Notes under the pieces: generated by a model
Databases searched by the model: none
The model's input: only the letters and a program-made list of their open reading frames with translations
Told to the model about the DNA's origin: nothing
Part shown: positions 7,968 to 15,347 of the stretch, one piece after another
How positions within the stretch are numbered: position 1 is the stretch's first letter
Layout: every line of letters starts with the position of its first letter
Made by a program: the position numbers and the translations under genes
Assembly: GCF_043677095.1 (NCBI RefSeq)
Contig: NZ_JBHLJR010000001.1
Coordinates: 620,001 to 684,000 of the forward strand
DNA: 64,000 nt
Direction: 5' to 3'
Source: Natronococcus roseus
GTDB taxonomy: Archaea; Halobacteriota; Halobacteria; Halobacteriales; Natrialbaceae

Positions 7968-8980
7968 ATCCCGTTTATGTAGTCCCGTCTCTGTTCGACC
8001 TTCACCTCCTCACCCCGTTTGTCGTAATGCTTATCCAGAACGTCCTGTCCTACGCCCATTCGATCGGAGACGACCTTCTCAGGGACATTTTCGGTCAGGA
8101 AGTGGGTGATTGAGCCTCTCCGGATCGAATGAGGACTAACGCTCGAGGGGCATTTGCTTCGATATCCGTATCTGGTAGCCTCGCAGTCGTCTACGCTCCG
8201 ATCGTGAGGGCAGTCCTTCCCGTAATAGCAGGGACGAGTGACCGAATAGACTCGTTCTCTCATAGTGGAGATCGTGAGCCGTCCTTCCTCCGAGGTAAAG
8301 AGAAGCTCCCGGCCATGGTCATCGAGAACGTCCGGCCGATTATGTTCGAGCCAGTCATCCAGAACCTCACAGACATGCCGACTGAGAGCGATCATCCGCT
8401 CCCCCTCCGATTTGTTCTTGAGTGCAGTTTCCGTATCCGGTCGATGAGTCAATTCGAGGCGCTCTTCCTCAGGATCATAGTCCTCGATATCCAGTGAATA
8501 GACCGCTCCGATTCGAAGTCCAGTATGCCAGAGGAGTTCGAGCAGAGTATGGGAGCGAGAGGCATACTCGAATCGCCGGAGATATTCAAGAACCTCCTCG
8601 GCCTGTCCCGTCCGAAGAGTCTCCTCTCGGCGCTCTTCTTCCTTTGATGGTGTCGGAAGCAGAATCTTCTCATGGAGTCCCTCTTCGACAGCGTCGATGG
8701 ACTCGCACCACTTGATGAAGACCCGGAGCGATTTCAATTGCGTTCGGAGACTGACCTTGTTTAGATCTCCGTCTTCTTTCCGCCAGAGACGGAATTTATG
8801 GAGAGTCCGGCCTGAGAGGTCATTCAGATTATCGATGCCATTCTCTTCTGTCCAGCGGATGAAGTGCCGGAGTCGATAGTCATCTGCCTGTACCGTTCGT
8901 TCCGCGACTTGGCCATGCCGATCAGCCAAGAACATATCCTTGGCTTCTGTCGGCGTAAGGGGTTCGAGATTCTTCGTCAT
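7964..8980 (-). CDS. Tyrosine recombinase/integrase
   Basis: The 338-residue protein has a helical SAM-like core-binding N-terminus (about 8-105) and a catalytic domain from about 120. The catalytic residues are visible: Arg156 in HTGLRIG, His284 and Arg287 in SPHSIRRG and Tyr319 in DKHYDKR; a Lys near 188-190 is likely the beta-hairpin lysine. An insert carries Cys251, Cys257, Cys266 and Cys277, a possible zinc site seen in haloarchaeal integrases. The C-terminal position beside the right-hand repeat fits the integrase of the island. Probable substrate is an att site just upstream. Confidence 0.92.
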   Translation of the reverse strand: MTKNLEPLTPTEAKDMFLADRHGQVAERTVQADDYRLRHFIRWTEENGIDNLNDLSGRTLHKFRLWRKEDGDLNKVSLRTQLKSLRVFIKWCESIDAVEEGLHEKILLPTPSKEEERREETLRTGQAEEVLEYLRRFEYASRSHTLLELLWHTGLRIGAVYSLDIEDYDPEEERLELTHRPDTETALKNKSEGERMIALSRHVCEVLDDWLEHNRPDVLDDHGRELLFTSEEGRLTISTMRERVYSVTRPCYYGKDCPHDRSVDDCEATRYGYRSKCPSSVSPHSIRRGSITHFLTENVPEKVVSDRMGVGQDVLDKHYDKRGEEVKVEQRRDYINGI

Positions 8981-9232
8981 GGGGTTGCTCGAACCACCTG
9001 AGGGCAGAGGGATAGGGAGATTTTTCTCCGACTTGCCCCCCGTTCAAATCGGGGAGGGCGGATGAACGAAGTGAATCCGACCGAGCCGATTTTGGCTCGG
9101 AAGTCACAGCCCGCGCAGCGAAGCGAGCATCCCGGACTGTCTCGGCGAGTTCAAATCGGGGAGAGCGAATTCCTAACCACGCTATCCAGATTGACTGAAT
9201 AGAGCCGGAATTTTCATCATTCACCCGGAATC
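8981..9232. other. Possible attachment region with tRNA T-arm-like repeats
   Basis: The non-coding stretch next to the integrase contains gttcaaatcgggga twice (9042-9055 and 9149-9162). The first lies in a perfect T-arm form (ccccgTTCAAATcgggg), as at the 3' end of a tRNA, but no 5' tRNA half can be folded, so it is not a tRNA gene. A perfect hairpin ccgagccgattttggctcgg spans 9081-9100. An att role is an inference from the position beside the integrase and from the common use of tRNA 3' ends by these enzymes. Confidence 0.4.
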
Positions 9233-9285
9233 CCCTCGAGGCAGACTTGCCATTGAGACCACATTCGTCCCTTCTATAGTAGGGG

Positions 9286-9777
9286 TTAGAAATAGTTGCT
9301 CACTTTTGGCGTAGAGAGTTGATCGAGAGCTGTATCAATCGCTGTCGTCAGCTCGTCAAGCGAATCAAAGAAGCGGTTGCTAAGAGACGCTTGAAGCTGT
9401 CTCCAGCATTCCTCGACAGGATTCAAATCCGGCGAATATGACGGTAACGTCACGAAGGCGAGGTCGTCACGGTCCGCAAGGTCCGTGACGGCCGACGCCT
9501 GAAAATACGGCGCCCCATCGAGGACGATAATCAAGTCTTCCTCAAATTCTTTGCATAATGCTAAAATGAAATGTTTTGCGTGCTCGGCCGTGACGTACTC
9601 GGTGAATCGAGAGAAAAAGCGATCACCGTCTTCGGTGATCGCGCCGAGCAAACACGTCCAATCGCGTTGCCCGGAGAGTTCGACGGAGGGTCGCGTGCCG
9701 CACGGGAACCACGCGGCACGCGGCTCAACTTGGACGGATTTCTTGGTTTGGTCGATGCAGACTATTGTGGCGTCCAT
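9286..9777 (-). CDS. IS630 transposase, DDE catalytic part
   Basis: The 163-residue frame contains the DDE domain of IS630/Tc1-like transposases. The catalytic residues are visible: Asp in TIVCIDQTKK near residue 9, Asp in LIIVLDGAPYF and Glu in SPDLNPVEECWRQ. It is the second half of one enzyme. The first half is the overlapping upstream frame, and a run of seven T on the plus strand (A7 in the mRNA, 9788-9794) sits just before this frame, where a -1 slip would join the two. It may be made only by frameshifting rather than from its own ATG. Confidence 0.85.
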   Translation of the reverse strand: MDATIVCIDQTKKSVQVEPRAAWFPCGTRPSVELSGQRDWTCLLGAITEDGDRFFSRFTEYVTAEHAKHFILALCKEFEEDLIIVLDGAPYFQASAVTDLADRDDLAFVTLPSYSPDLNPVEECWRQLQASLSNRFFDSLDELTTAIDTALDQLSTPKVSNYF

Positions 9778-10301
9778 CTCCGCTCGCTTTTTTTGATCTC
9801 GTTGCGGAACGCTTCTTGATCGTCTTCGTCAGCTTCGGCGGCTGTACGGCGCGGTTTTTGATAGCTGAGTCCAGCTTCTTTCAACAACCGCCGACAACTC
9901 GGATAAGAGTACTCGACGCCGTAGGTTTCTTCGAGAAACTCTTGGACGAGCGCCGGCGTCCACGCCGGCGCGTCGATCCCGGCTTCCTCGGGCGGTTGGT
10001 GAACGGTTTGTTCAAATTCTTCTTGCTGTGATTCTGAGAGCTTTCGTTTTCTTCCAGATCGATGAGCATCAGAGACGGCTTGCTCAAGTGGTTCGTCCGT
10101 ATCAAGTCGCATCAGCCAGCTATAGATCGTTCTTCGCCCGGTATCGTGCCACTCGGCAAGTTCGGTCTGCGTTACGCCGTTCTTGTACGCAATCGCAGCT
10201 AACAACCGTTGTGTCGGCTTGTTTCCCTCAACATTGTCGAGGGCGTCTTGAAGTTCTTCGACGGAGATCTCGTCGAGATGGTCCATTACATACGGCAACA
10301 T
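9762..10301 (-). CDS. IS630 transposase, N-terminal HTH part
   Basis: The 179-residue frame encodes the DNA-binding half of the transposase. It has an HTH at about residues 35-70 (TQTELAEWHDTGRRTIYSWL) and a second winged-helix region at about 105-150 (ALVQEFLEETYGVEYSYPSC), the bipartite arrangement of IS630 enzymes. It stops 12 residues after the A7 run. A -1 shift there continues into the DDE frame with KKRAEMDATIVC, so the pair probably makes a single fusion protein by programmed frameshift. Confidence 0.85.
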   Translation of the reverse strand: MLPYVMDHLDEISVEELQDALDNVEGNKPTQRLLAAIAYKNGVTQTELAEWHDTGRRTIYSWLMRLDTDEPLEQAVSDAHRSGRKRKLSESQQEEFEQTVHQPPEEAGIDAPAWTPALVQEFLEETYGVEYSYPSCRRLLKEAGLSYQKPRRTAAEADEDDQEAFRNEIKKSERRWTPQ

Positions 10302-10439
10302 CCTCCGAGTAGAAAGTTCTAACGACTACTATAGTGATTCGCTATGGTGAAAGAGGAGAATGCGCTTAGAACGTAGTCTACGAGATCGTCCTTACAAGGA
10401 TTCGTTCATCGAAGGTGCGACGGCCCGATTACCGACCCG

Positions 10440-10467
10440 AATGGTTTGTGGAAAACCATTATATATC
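10440..10467 (+). promoter_or_regulatory. Hairpin and TATA-like box before the DUF5789-like gene
   Basis: An 8-bp perfect stem (aatggttt, loop gtgga, aaaccatt at 10440-10460) is followed directly by attatatatcg. The AT-rich box could be a promoter. The ATG of the next gene is about 135 bases further, so the leader would be long for a haloarchaeon, unless a nearer promoter is used. Confidence 0.35.
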
Positions 10468-10601
10468 GAGACGTCGAACTGTGGTCGGGGTAGGTGGTGG
10501 TGACGGTTTCCCGGCGGAGTGGAAACCGAGGCGGAGTCGAGCTGGACGGCCCCGCCCTCGCCGGCCGGCCGTTTTTGTCCGGGCTCGTCGTACGACCGCG
10601 C

Positions 10602-10988
10602 ATGAGCGACGACGGACCGAGTCGCGACCGCGCGCAGGACCGGGCCGAACAACGCAAGTCCGAACGGGCCGACGAGGCCGAGTCGATCCTCGAGGCGGTC
10701 GAGCGCGACCTTGGCTCGCTCGAGTACCCCGTCTCGAGCGAGGAGCTCGCGACCGAGTACGGCAGCGAGCCGATCGACATGCCAAACGAGACGGAGTCGC
10801 TCGGCAGCGTCTTCGATCGACTGGCCGGCGAGCAGTACGACTCGCCTGAGGAGGTCCGCGAGGCCGTCTACGGCGAACTCACCGGCGAGGCCGGCGACGC
10901 CAGCGAGGCCAACCCCGAACGGGACCTCGAGGGGCTCGACGAGGAGGGGCAGGGATCGGTCAGCGAGAGCGGCGGCGACGCCCTCTGA
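10602..10988 (+). CDS. DUF5789-like haloarchaeal protein
   Basis: The 128-residue reading starts at MSDDGPSRDRAQDRAEQRK (ATG 10602). The core at residues 38-88 (LEYPVSSEELATEYGSEPID, then VFDRLAGEQYDSPEEVREAV) has the helix pattern of the DUF5789 family known from haloarchaea, flanked by highly charged tails. The family resembles a small alpha-helical domain of unknown function. It is the first chromosomal gene after the island and precedes aIF2-beta by about 65 bases. A frame shifted +1 over the same DNA is only a GC-rich shadow. Confidence 0.75.
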   Translation: MSDDGPSRDRAQDRAEQRKSERADEAESILEAVERDLGSLEYPVSSEELATEYGSEPIDMPNETESLGSVFDRLAGEQYDSPEEVREAVYGELTGEAGDASEANPERDLEGLDEEGQGSVSESGGDAL

Positions 10989-11054
10989 GCGCCGAATTCG
11001 GACGCCGGCTCCGAGAGCAGAACGGATTTACGTCAGCGACGTTTGGACTCGAGT

Positions 11055-11666
11055 ATGGATTACGAATCGAGTCTCGACCGAGCGATGGACGAGGTTCCGG
11101 ACATCGGCGGCGACGAGAGCCGACTGGAGATTCCGGACCCCCACGCCCAGAAGGACGGTGCGTTTACGCGGTTTACGAACCTCGGCGACATCGCCGACGT
11201 CCTCTCGCGCGAGGACGAACACCTTCACCGGTTCGTCCAGCGCGAACTGGGAACCAGCGGCAAGTTCGAAAGCGGCCGCGGCCGGTACAACGGGACCTTC
11301 TCCGAGCAGGACTTCAGCGCGGCTGTCGACGCCTACGTCGACGAGTACGTGCTCTGTTCGGAGTGTGGCCTGCCCGACACCCGCCTCGTCCGGGAGAACC
11401 GCACCCCGATGCTTCGCTGTGACGCCTGCGGGGCGTTCCGTCCCGTGACCAAGCGCTCGACGAGCAGTCAGCAGCAACAGCAGGCCGACGCCGTCGAGGA
11501 GGGCCAGACTTACACCGTCGAGATCACCGGCACGGGCCGGAAGGGCGACGGCGTCGCGGAGAAGGGTAACTACACGATCTTCGTCCCCGGCGCCGAGGAG
11601 GGCGACGTCGTCGACATCTACATCAAGAACATCTCCGGCAACCTGGCGTTCGCTCGAATCGACTGA
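11055..11666 (+). CDS. eif2b: Translation initiation factor aIF2 beta with TRAM domain
   Basis: The 203-residue protein is the beta subunit of archaeal IF2, which delivers initiator Met-tRNA to the ribosome. The alpha/beta core (residues 30-95) is followed by a zinc ribbon with Cys101, Cys104, Cys122 and Cys125. A Gln-rich linker (138-143) leads into a C-terminal TRAM domain (about 146-203, with GDGVAEKGNYTIFVPGA), an RNA-binding fold. This fusion is a haloarchaeal trait. ATG 11055 is preferred over a TTG four codons earlier. No related subunits are nearby, as usual. Confidence 0.93.
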   Translation: MDYESSLDRAMDEVPDIGGDESRLEIPDPHAQKDGAFTRFTNLGDIADVLSREDEHLHRFVQRELGTSGKFESGRGRYNGTFSEQDFSAAVDAYVDEYVLCSECGLPDTRLVRENRTPMLRCDACGAFRPVTKRSTSSQQQQQADAVEEGQTYTVEITGTGRKGDGVAEKGNYTIFVPGAEEGDVVDIYIKNISGNLAFARID

Positions 11667-11794
11667 GGGTCCGCTGTACCCCTGCCCCGGTACACCTGGA
11701 CGGCGGATCAGGGGTGTGCCGGCTCCGACACACGGGAGTCCGTCCGACCGGTTTCGGCTGAACGTTTTTGTCGTCGCTCCCACCTTGCTGTAGT

Positions 11795-12994
11795 ATGCAC
11801 GTTCCTCCGGCGGAGTTCGAGCGACGGCTGTCCGACGTCCGATCGCGGCTCGAGGGGATCGAGGCCGACGCGGGCGTCTGGTTCGGTGCGACGAGCATCG
11901 AGTATCTGACCGGGTTCGACCACATCCAGACCGAGCGCCCGGTCGCGCTCGCGGTGACCGACGAACGGAGCGCGATCAGCGTCCCGCGACTCGAGGTCGA
12001 ACGCGTCGAAGAGAACCCGCGGATCGATCGGGTGGCTCACTATCGGGACTACCCCGGCGGCCACCCGATCGAGACCGTCGTCGGGATGCTCGAGGAGCTC
12101 GGAGTCGACCGGGTCGCCGCCGACGCCGACGGCGCGCCGGGGACGATGGGGTATCAGGGGCCCGCGCTGAGCGAGTTTCTCGAGGTCGACACTCAGAGCT
12201 GGGTCGCTCGCCTGCGCTGGGAGAAATCGGACGCGGAGATCGACCTCATCCGGGAGTCCGCGAAGTGGGCGAACCTCGGCCACCGCTACCTCGCCGACTA
12301 CACCGAGCCCGGCGCCCACCCCGCGACGGTGAGCCAGCGCGCCTCCACCGACGCCTCGCGGGCGATGCTCGATACGCTGGGCGACCGCTACGTCCCCCGA
12401 ACCCGCGGCTCCGGCCCCGTCGGTGCGGGCTACATCACGGGCGAGCAGAGCCGGCTCCCTCACGGCCACACGGCGAACCGACGATTGGAGAAGGGGGACG
12501 TCCTCGTGACCGGTGCGACGGCCAACGTCGATGGCTACCACTCGGAACTCGAGCGGACGATGTTCGTCGGCGAGCCCGGCGACGAGCAGGTCCACTACTT
12601 CGAGCTCATGAAGGAGGCCCAGGAGATCGCGATCGACGCGCTCGGGCCCGGCGTCCCGATCACCGACGTCGACCGCGCCGTCGAGGCGTACTTCGAGGAG
12701 CAGGGCGTCGCCGACCTCGCCCAGCACCACGTGGGCCACAACATCGGCCTCGCGGGCCACGAACCACCGTATATCGACGAGGGATGGGACGACCACTGCG
12801 AACGCGAGCACACGAGCTACGACGACGAGGATACGGTGATGCGACCGGGCCACGTCTGGACGATCGAACCCGGGCTCTACACCGACACGTACGGCTACCG
12901 CCACTCGGATACGATCGCGGTCACCGAGGAGGGAATCGAGTGGCTCACCTACTATCCACGGGATCTCGAGTCGAATATCGTCGGGCTCGATTGA
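11795..12994 (+). CDS. M24 family peptidase homologue (Xaa-Pro peptidase-like)
   Basis: The 399-residue product has the creatinase N-terminal domain (1-140) and a pita-bread M24 domain (150-390). His315 (VGHNIGLAGHE) and Glu358 (TIEPGLY) of the metal site are present. The other ligands are not canonical: the first Asp position is Gly240 or Thr239 (VLVTGATANVDGY), the second Asp is Glu251 (HSELERT) and the Glu of RxED is Ser371 (RHSD). Members lacking these ligands, such as creatinase, act on non-peptide substrates. It is therefore more likely a C-N hydrolase or lyase of that type than a true prolidase. A tnpB element lies directly after its stop. Confidence 0.75.
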   Translation: MHVPPAEFERRLSDVRSRLEGIEADAGVWFGATSIEYLTGFDHIQTERPVALAVTDERSAISVPRLEVERVEENPRIDRVAHYRDYPGGHPIETVVGMLEELGVDRVAADADGAPGTMGYQGPALSEFLEVDTQSWVARLRWEKSDAEIDLIRESAKWANLGHRYLADYTEPGAHPATVSQRASTDASRAMLDTLGDRYVPRTRGSGPVGAGYITGEQSRLPHGHTANRRLEKGDVLVTGATANVDGYHSELERTMFVGEPGDEQVHYFELMKEAQEIAIDALGPGVPITDVDRAVEAYFEEQGVADLAQHHVGHNIGLAGHEPPYIDEGWDDHCEREHTSYDDEDTVMRPGHVWTIEPGLYTDTYGYRHSDTIAVTEEGIEWLTYYPRDLESNIVGLD

Positions 12995-13060
12995 CGTCCT
13001 CCACACGACTTCAGTCGTGGGATTCCTCCGTGAGCAATCCGGCCAGACAGTGATTACCCC
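12995..13060 (-). ncRNA. Predicted 3' (right) end of tnpB element, possible reRNA scaffold
   Basis: In this family a guide RNA is made from the 3' end of tnpB and the element end, with the guide taken from the flank. Here the end downstream of tnpB contains a perfect 7-bp hairpin (13004-13019). If transcribed, the guide would come from the bases just left of about 12995, the complement of the M24 gene end. RNA boundaries cannot be fixed from sequence. Confidence 0.4.
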
Positions 13061-14454
13061 GGCTGTGAACTTGCGGGTTCGCCGACGCTGGTTTGGTCGA
13101 TCGGGCTCGACTGTTTCCCAAATACGGCGGGTGTCCAGTCGTGTCCATTCCACTCCCAGTACGCCCCATCGGTGGGTGCGTCCCTGTCGCGTCCAGCAGA
13201 CAGGGCGGCGGGCCGCGCCATCGGCCCAACCTCGTTTTGCAGCAAATTCCACGCCCCTGCAACGTCACTATGCGCGTCCAACTCGCACTCGTGACACTGG
13301 AACCAATCACCCTCACGCGATATGTCCTCGCTCCCGCACTCGGGACACTCACTGCTCGAACCCGATTCGCTTACTTGCTCGACGGTGATGCCAACATCGC
13401 CGAGCGTGAGTTCGACCCTGTCAACGAGTTGTCGGTGCGACCAGAACGCGTGGGTCTTTTCGTTCACGGTCGCAGACCAGTGTGTGTCCAATACGTCGGT
13501 CAGGTCGCCGACGTACACAGTGTCCACGTTGCGTTCTAAGAGCCAGTCTGCCGCGTGTTTCATCGCCGCATCCCGACTGTGGTTCCGTTTCTCTCCACGT
13601 TCGTCGTACACGCGTTGAATCCGTTTGCTTGTGTACTGGTTCTCGGGGAGTTGTGATTGCAACTCGGCAATCAACGTGGACAGGGCTTGGAAGCGCTCGA
13701 ACTCGGGGCGAGCGTGGTACACGGCGGTTTCGCCAGCGGTAGTGACGATGGCGAGCGTGTTGTTCGCGCCCACATCGATCGCAGCTGCCTGCGTCGTGTT
13801 CTCGGTGTCGAGTGTACAAGTGAAGGCATCCAGCCGCTGTTCTTGCAAACGGTCTGGCCGTATACGAACCGGATGATTGACACGAAGCGTGTCAGCCGCT
13901 TCATCGTAGACGAGCTCTAACCGTGAATCATCACCCTCCCACTGCGGGTTACCGTGGACTTCGAGCGTGACGCGCTCTTGGTACTCGAAGTCGTATCTCT
14001 CTTCGAGGGCGTCACCGACGCCGAATTCGAGGGTACTTTTGTCTGCGTTCCAGTCGAACGTGTAGAGGTCGTTGCGGACGAGTCCGTGGAGGTCGTATCC
14101 CTCGTTACGGGTACCCCAGTAGCCGGGTGGAGATGGTTTCTCCGTGACTGTGGGGTCTTCATCGTCGTGGTATTTGTCGAGGAGGTCGAAGTGACTCCGC
14201 CATGTTTCACTGTTCTTCCGAGCGACTTGCTGGCAGGCTGCCTTGCCAAGTACTGGTGCGTACTTGTCGTATAGGTCGGTGTATTCTGCGTCCCAGACGT
14301 CGCCGTTCTCGGCGACGTATTCTTCTTGGCGTCGGTAGTTGATTTGATTCCACAAAGGGGCGTGGGCAGCCAACCACTCGAACAAGCACTGCCTGTACCG
14401 CTCGCTGACTGGAGCGGCAGCGTACTCGTTCGTGCGTCGTGGTCGGTCGCTCAC
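13054..14454 (-). CDS. tnpB: TnpB RNA-guided nuclease homologue
   Basis: The 466-residue protein (GTG start) is a TnpB, ancestor of Cas12. An N-terminal helical region (20-130) and a beta-rich WED-like region (130-215) precede the RuvC domain. RuvC residues: Asp227 in AAAIDVGANNT and Asp397 in AHSDVAGAWNL. At the place where the second acidic residue (usually Glu in an xExL motif) is expected, the sequence is VYVGDLTDV (Gly316-Asp317). The zinc finger is Cys370, Cys373, Cys387, Cys390. A tail of about 55 residues follows. Whether the nuclease is active is uncertain, as this branch often shows GDL. Confidence 0.88.
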   Translation of the reverse strand: MSDRPRRTNEYAAAPVSERYRQCLFEWLAAHAPLWNQINYRRQEEYVAENGDVWDAEYTDLYDKYAPVLGKAACQQVARKNSETWRSHFDLLDKYHDDEDPTVTEKPSPPGYWGTRNEGYDLHGLVRNDLYTFDWNADKSTLEFGVGDALEERYDFEYQERVTLEVHGNPQWEGDDSRLELVYDEAADTLRVNHPVRIRPDRLQEQRLDAFTCTLDTENTTQAAAIDVGANNTLAIVTTAGETAVYHARPEFERFQALSTLIAELQSQLPENQYTSKRIQRVYDERGEKRNHSRDAAMKHAADWLLERNVDTVYVGDLTDVLDTHWSATVNEKTHAFWSHRQLVDRVELTLGDVGITVEQVSESGSSSECPECGSEDISREGDWFQCHECELDAHSDVAGAWNLLQNEVGPMARPAALSAGRDRDAPTDGAYWEWNGHDWTPAVFGKQSSPIDQTSVGEPASSQPG

Positions 14455-14653
14455 GCGGAATATGTCGTCAGAATGTCTTGTAAACGTTGGGATTGCGGGC
14501 GAGCGTGGGAATTGAGGGCTGATCCAGCAGTGACGGATTCATCCCACAACTAAAGTCGTGGGCTTTCTCCTGTTGCTCTGTAACGACGGCTCCCGAGAGC
14601 GACGCCGCTCGCCGACCGCGAGAGTAAAGTCAGCTTGTGCTAGTTACGCGAAC

Positions 14654-15292
14654 GTGGCAGTCTCGTTCGACCTCTTCGGCACGCTCGTCGACGTCGATCA
14701 GCCCGCGACGCCAGCGGAGGCCGTCGCCGACCAACTCGAGTCCCGCGGCGTCGACGTTCCCGAGGACTGGGCCGACGCCTACGCGAGCCCGCACGTCGAT
14801 CCCCCCGAGCACGCGGAGGTACCGCTTCCGGCCCACGTCAGCCGCGCGCTCGCGAGCCGCGGGGTCGAGTTCGAGAACAACGTCGTCAGACGCGCGGTCG
14901 TCGCGGCGTTCGATCCCGTAGTCGAGACTCGAGCGGGAGCGCTCGAGGCCGTCGCGGCCGCCCGCGACCGCGGTCCCGTGGCGATCTGCTCGAACTGCAG
15001 CGTGCCCGAACTCGTCGCCCGGACGCTCATCCGTGCCGACCTCGATCGGGACGGGTTCGACGCCATCGTTACGAGCGTCGCCTGCGGCTGGCGCAAACCC
15101 GCTCCCGAAATCTTCGAACTGACGGCCGACGAGCTCGGCGTCGTGCCGTCGGAACTGATCCACGTCGGCGACGACCCCGGAACCGACGGCGGGATCGAGG
15201 CCGTCGGCGGCGCCGCGATCCTGCTCGAGGACGTCCCCCTCACCGACGTTCCCGAAACGCTGGCGCGCCTCGAGGAGGGTGCGGAGCCGTGA
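14654..15292 (+). CDS. HAD-superfamily phosphatase of the cobalamin operon
   Basis: The 212-residue reading starts at GTG 14654 (VAVSFDLFGTLVDV). HAD motif I is DLFGTLVD (Asp6 and, at the +2 position, Phe-Gly instead of the usual second Asp: DLFGT, as in the phosphoglycolate phosphatase-like class I group). Motif II is ICSNCS, motif III Lys in GWRKPAPEIFE and motif IV HVGDDPGTD. It lies about 55 bases upstream of cbiB on the same strand. A phosphatase is needed for the final cobalamin-5'-phosphate step and none of the usual ones is in this operon, so this gene is a candidate. The position suggests that function but does not prove it. Confidence 0.7.
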   Translation: MAVSFDLFGTLVDVDQPATPAEAVADQLESRGVDVPEDWADAYASPHVDPPEHAEVPLPAHVSRALASRGVEFENNVVRRAVVAAFDPVVETRAGALEAVAAARDRGPVAICSNCSVPELVARTLIRADLDRDGFDAIVTSVACGWRKPAPEIFELTADELGVVPSELIHVGDDPGTDGGIEAVGGAAILLEDVPLTDVPETLARLEEGAEP

Positions 15293-15347
15293 CCGCGAGC
15301 ACGAAGGCGAAGACGACCGCGAACGACGCACGACCAACCCAACCCGT

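Larger units (their letters stand above)
9275..10333 (-). mobile_element. IS630-family insertion sequence
   Basis: A complete element of about 1.06 kb. The ends are inverted repeats: tagtaggggttagaa from 9277 and its counterpart tagtagtcgttagaa on the other strand ending at 10331, 13 of 15 identical. A TA dinucleotide flanks each end (9275-9276 and 10332-10333), the target duplication expected for this family. It carries a two-frame transposase on the minus strand and was inserted into the right island repeat. Confidence 0.85.
9233..10413 (+). repeat. Right copy of the island repeat, split by IS630
   Basis: The right copy is in two pieces, 9233-9276 and 10334-10413. Removing the IS630 element and one TA target copy makes it continuous and collinear with 7-131 with a single one-base gap. 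Identity is 16/17 in the first block and 60/80 in the last. Confidence 0.7.
12995..14572 (-). mobile_element. IS200/IS605-group element, IS1341 type (tnpB only)
   Basis: The element carries tnpB and no tnpA. Both ends have imperfect palindromes: at the 3' side cacgact-tc-agtcgtg (13004-13019), and at the 5' side cccacaact-aa-agtcgtggg (near 14544-14563), which share the acgact/agtcgtgg arms. There is no terminal inverted repeat or target duplication, as expected for this group. The limits are approximate. It lies between the M24 gene stop and the cobalamin operon. Confidence 0.75.

Noticed and set aside
9038..9062. tRNA gene at the T-arm-like sequence
   Set aside because: Only a T-arm can be formed. 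The acceptor, D and anticodon arms cannot be folded from the upstream bases, so it was kept only as a possible att fragment.
10711..11448. A 245-codon Ser/Arg/Thr-rich plus frame overlapping the DUF5789-like and aIF2-beta genes
   Set aside because: It is a +1 shadow of two real genes, visible from its low-complexity composition and overlap of both.
11708..13252. A 514-codon minus-strand frame across the M24 gene
   Set aside because: It covers both the M24 gene and the tnpB end, has no domain and is typical of GC-rich antisense frames.
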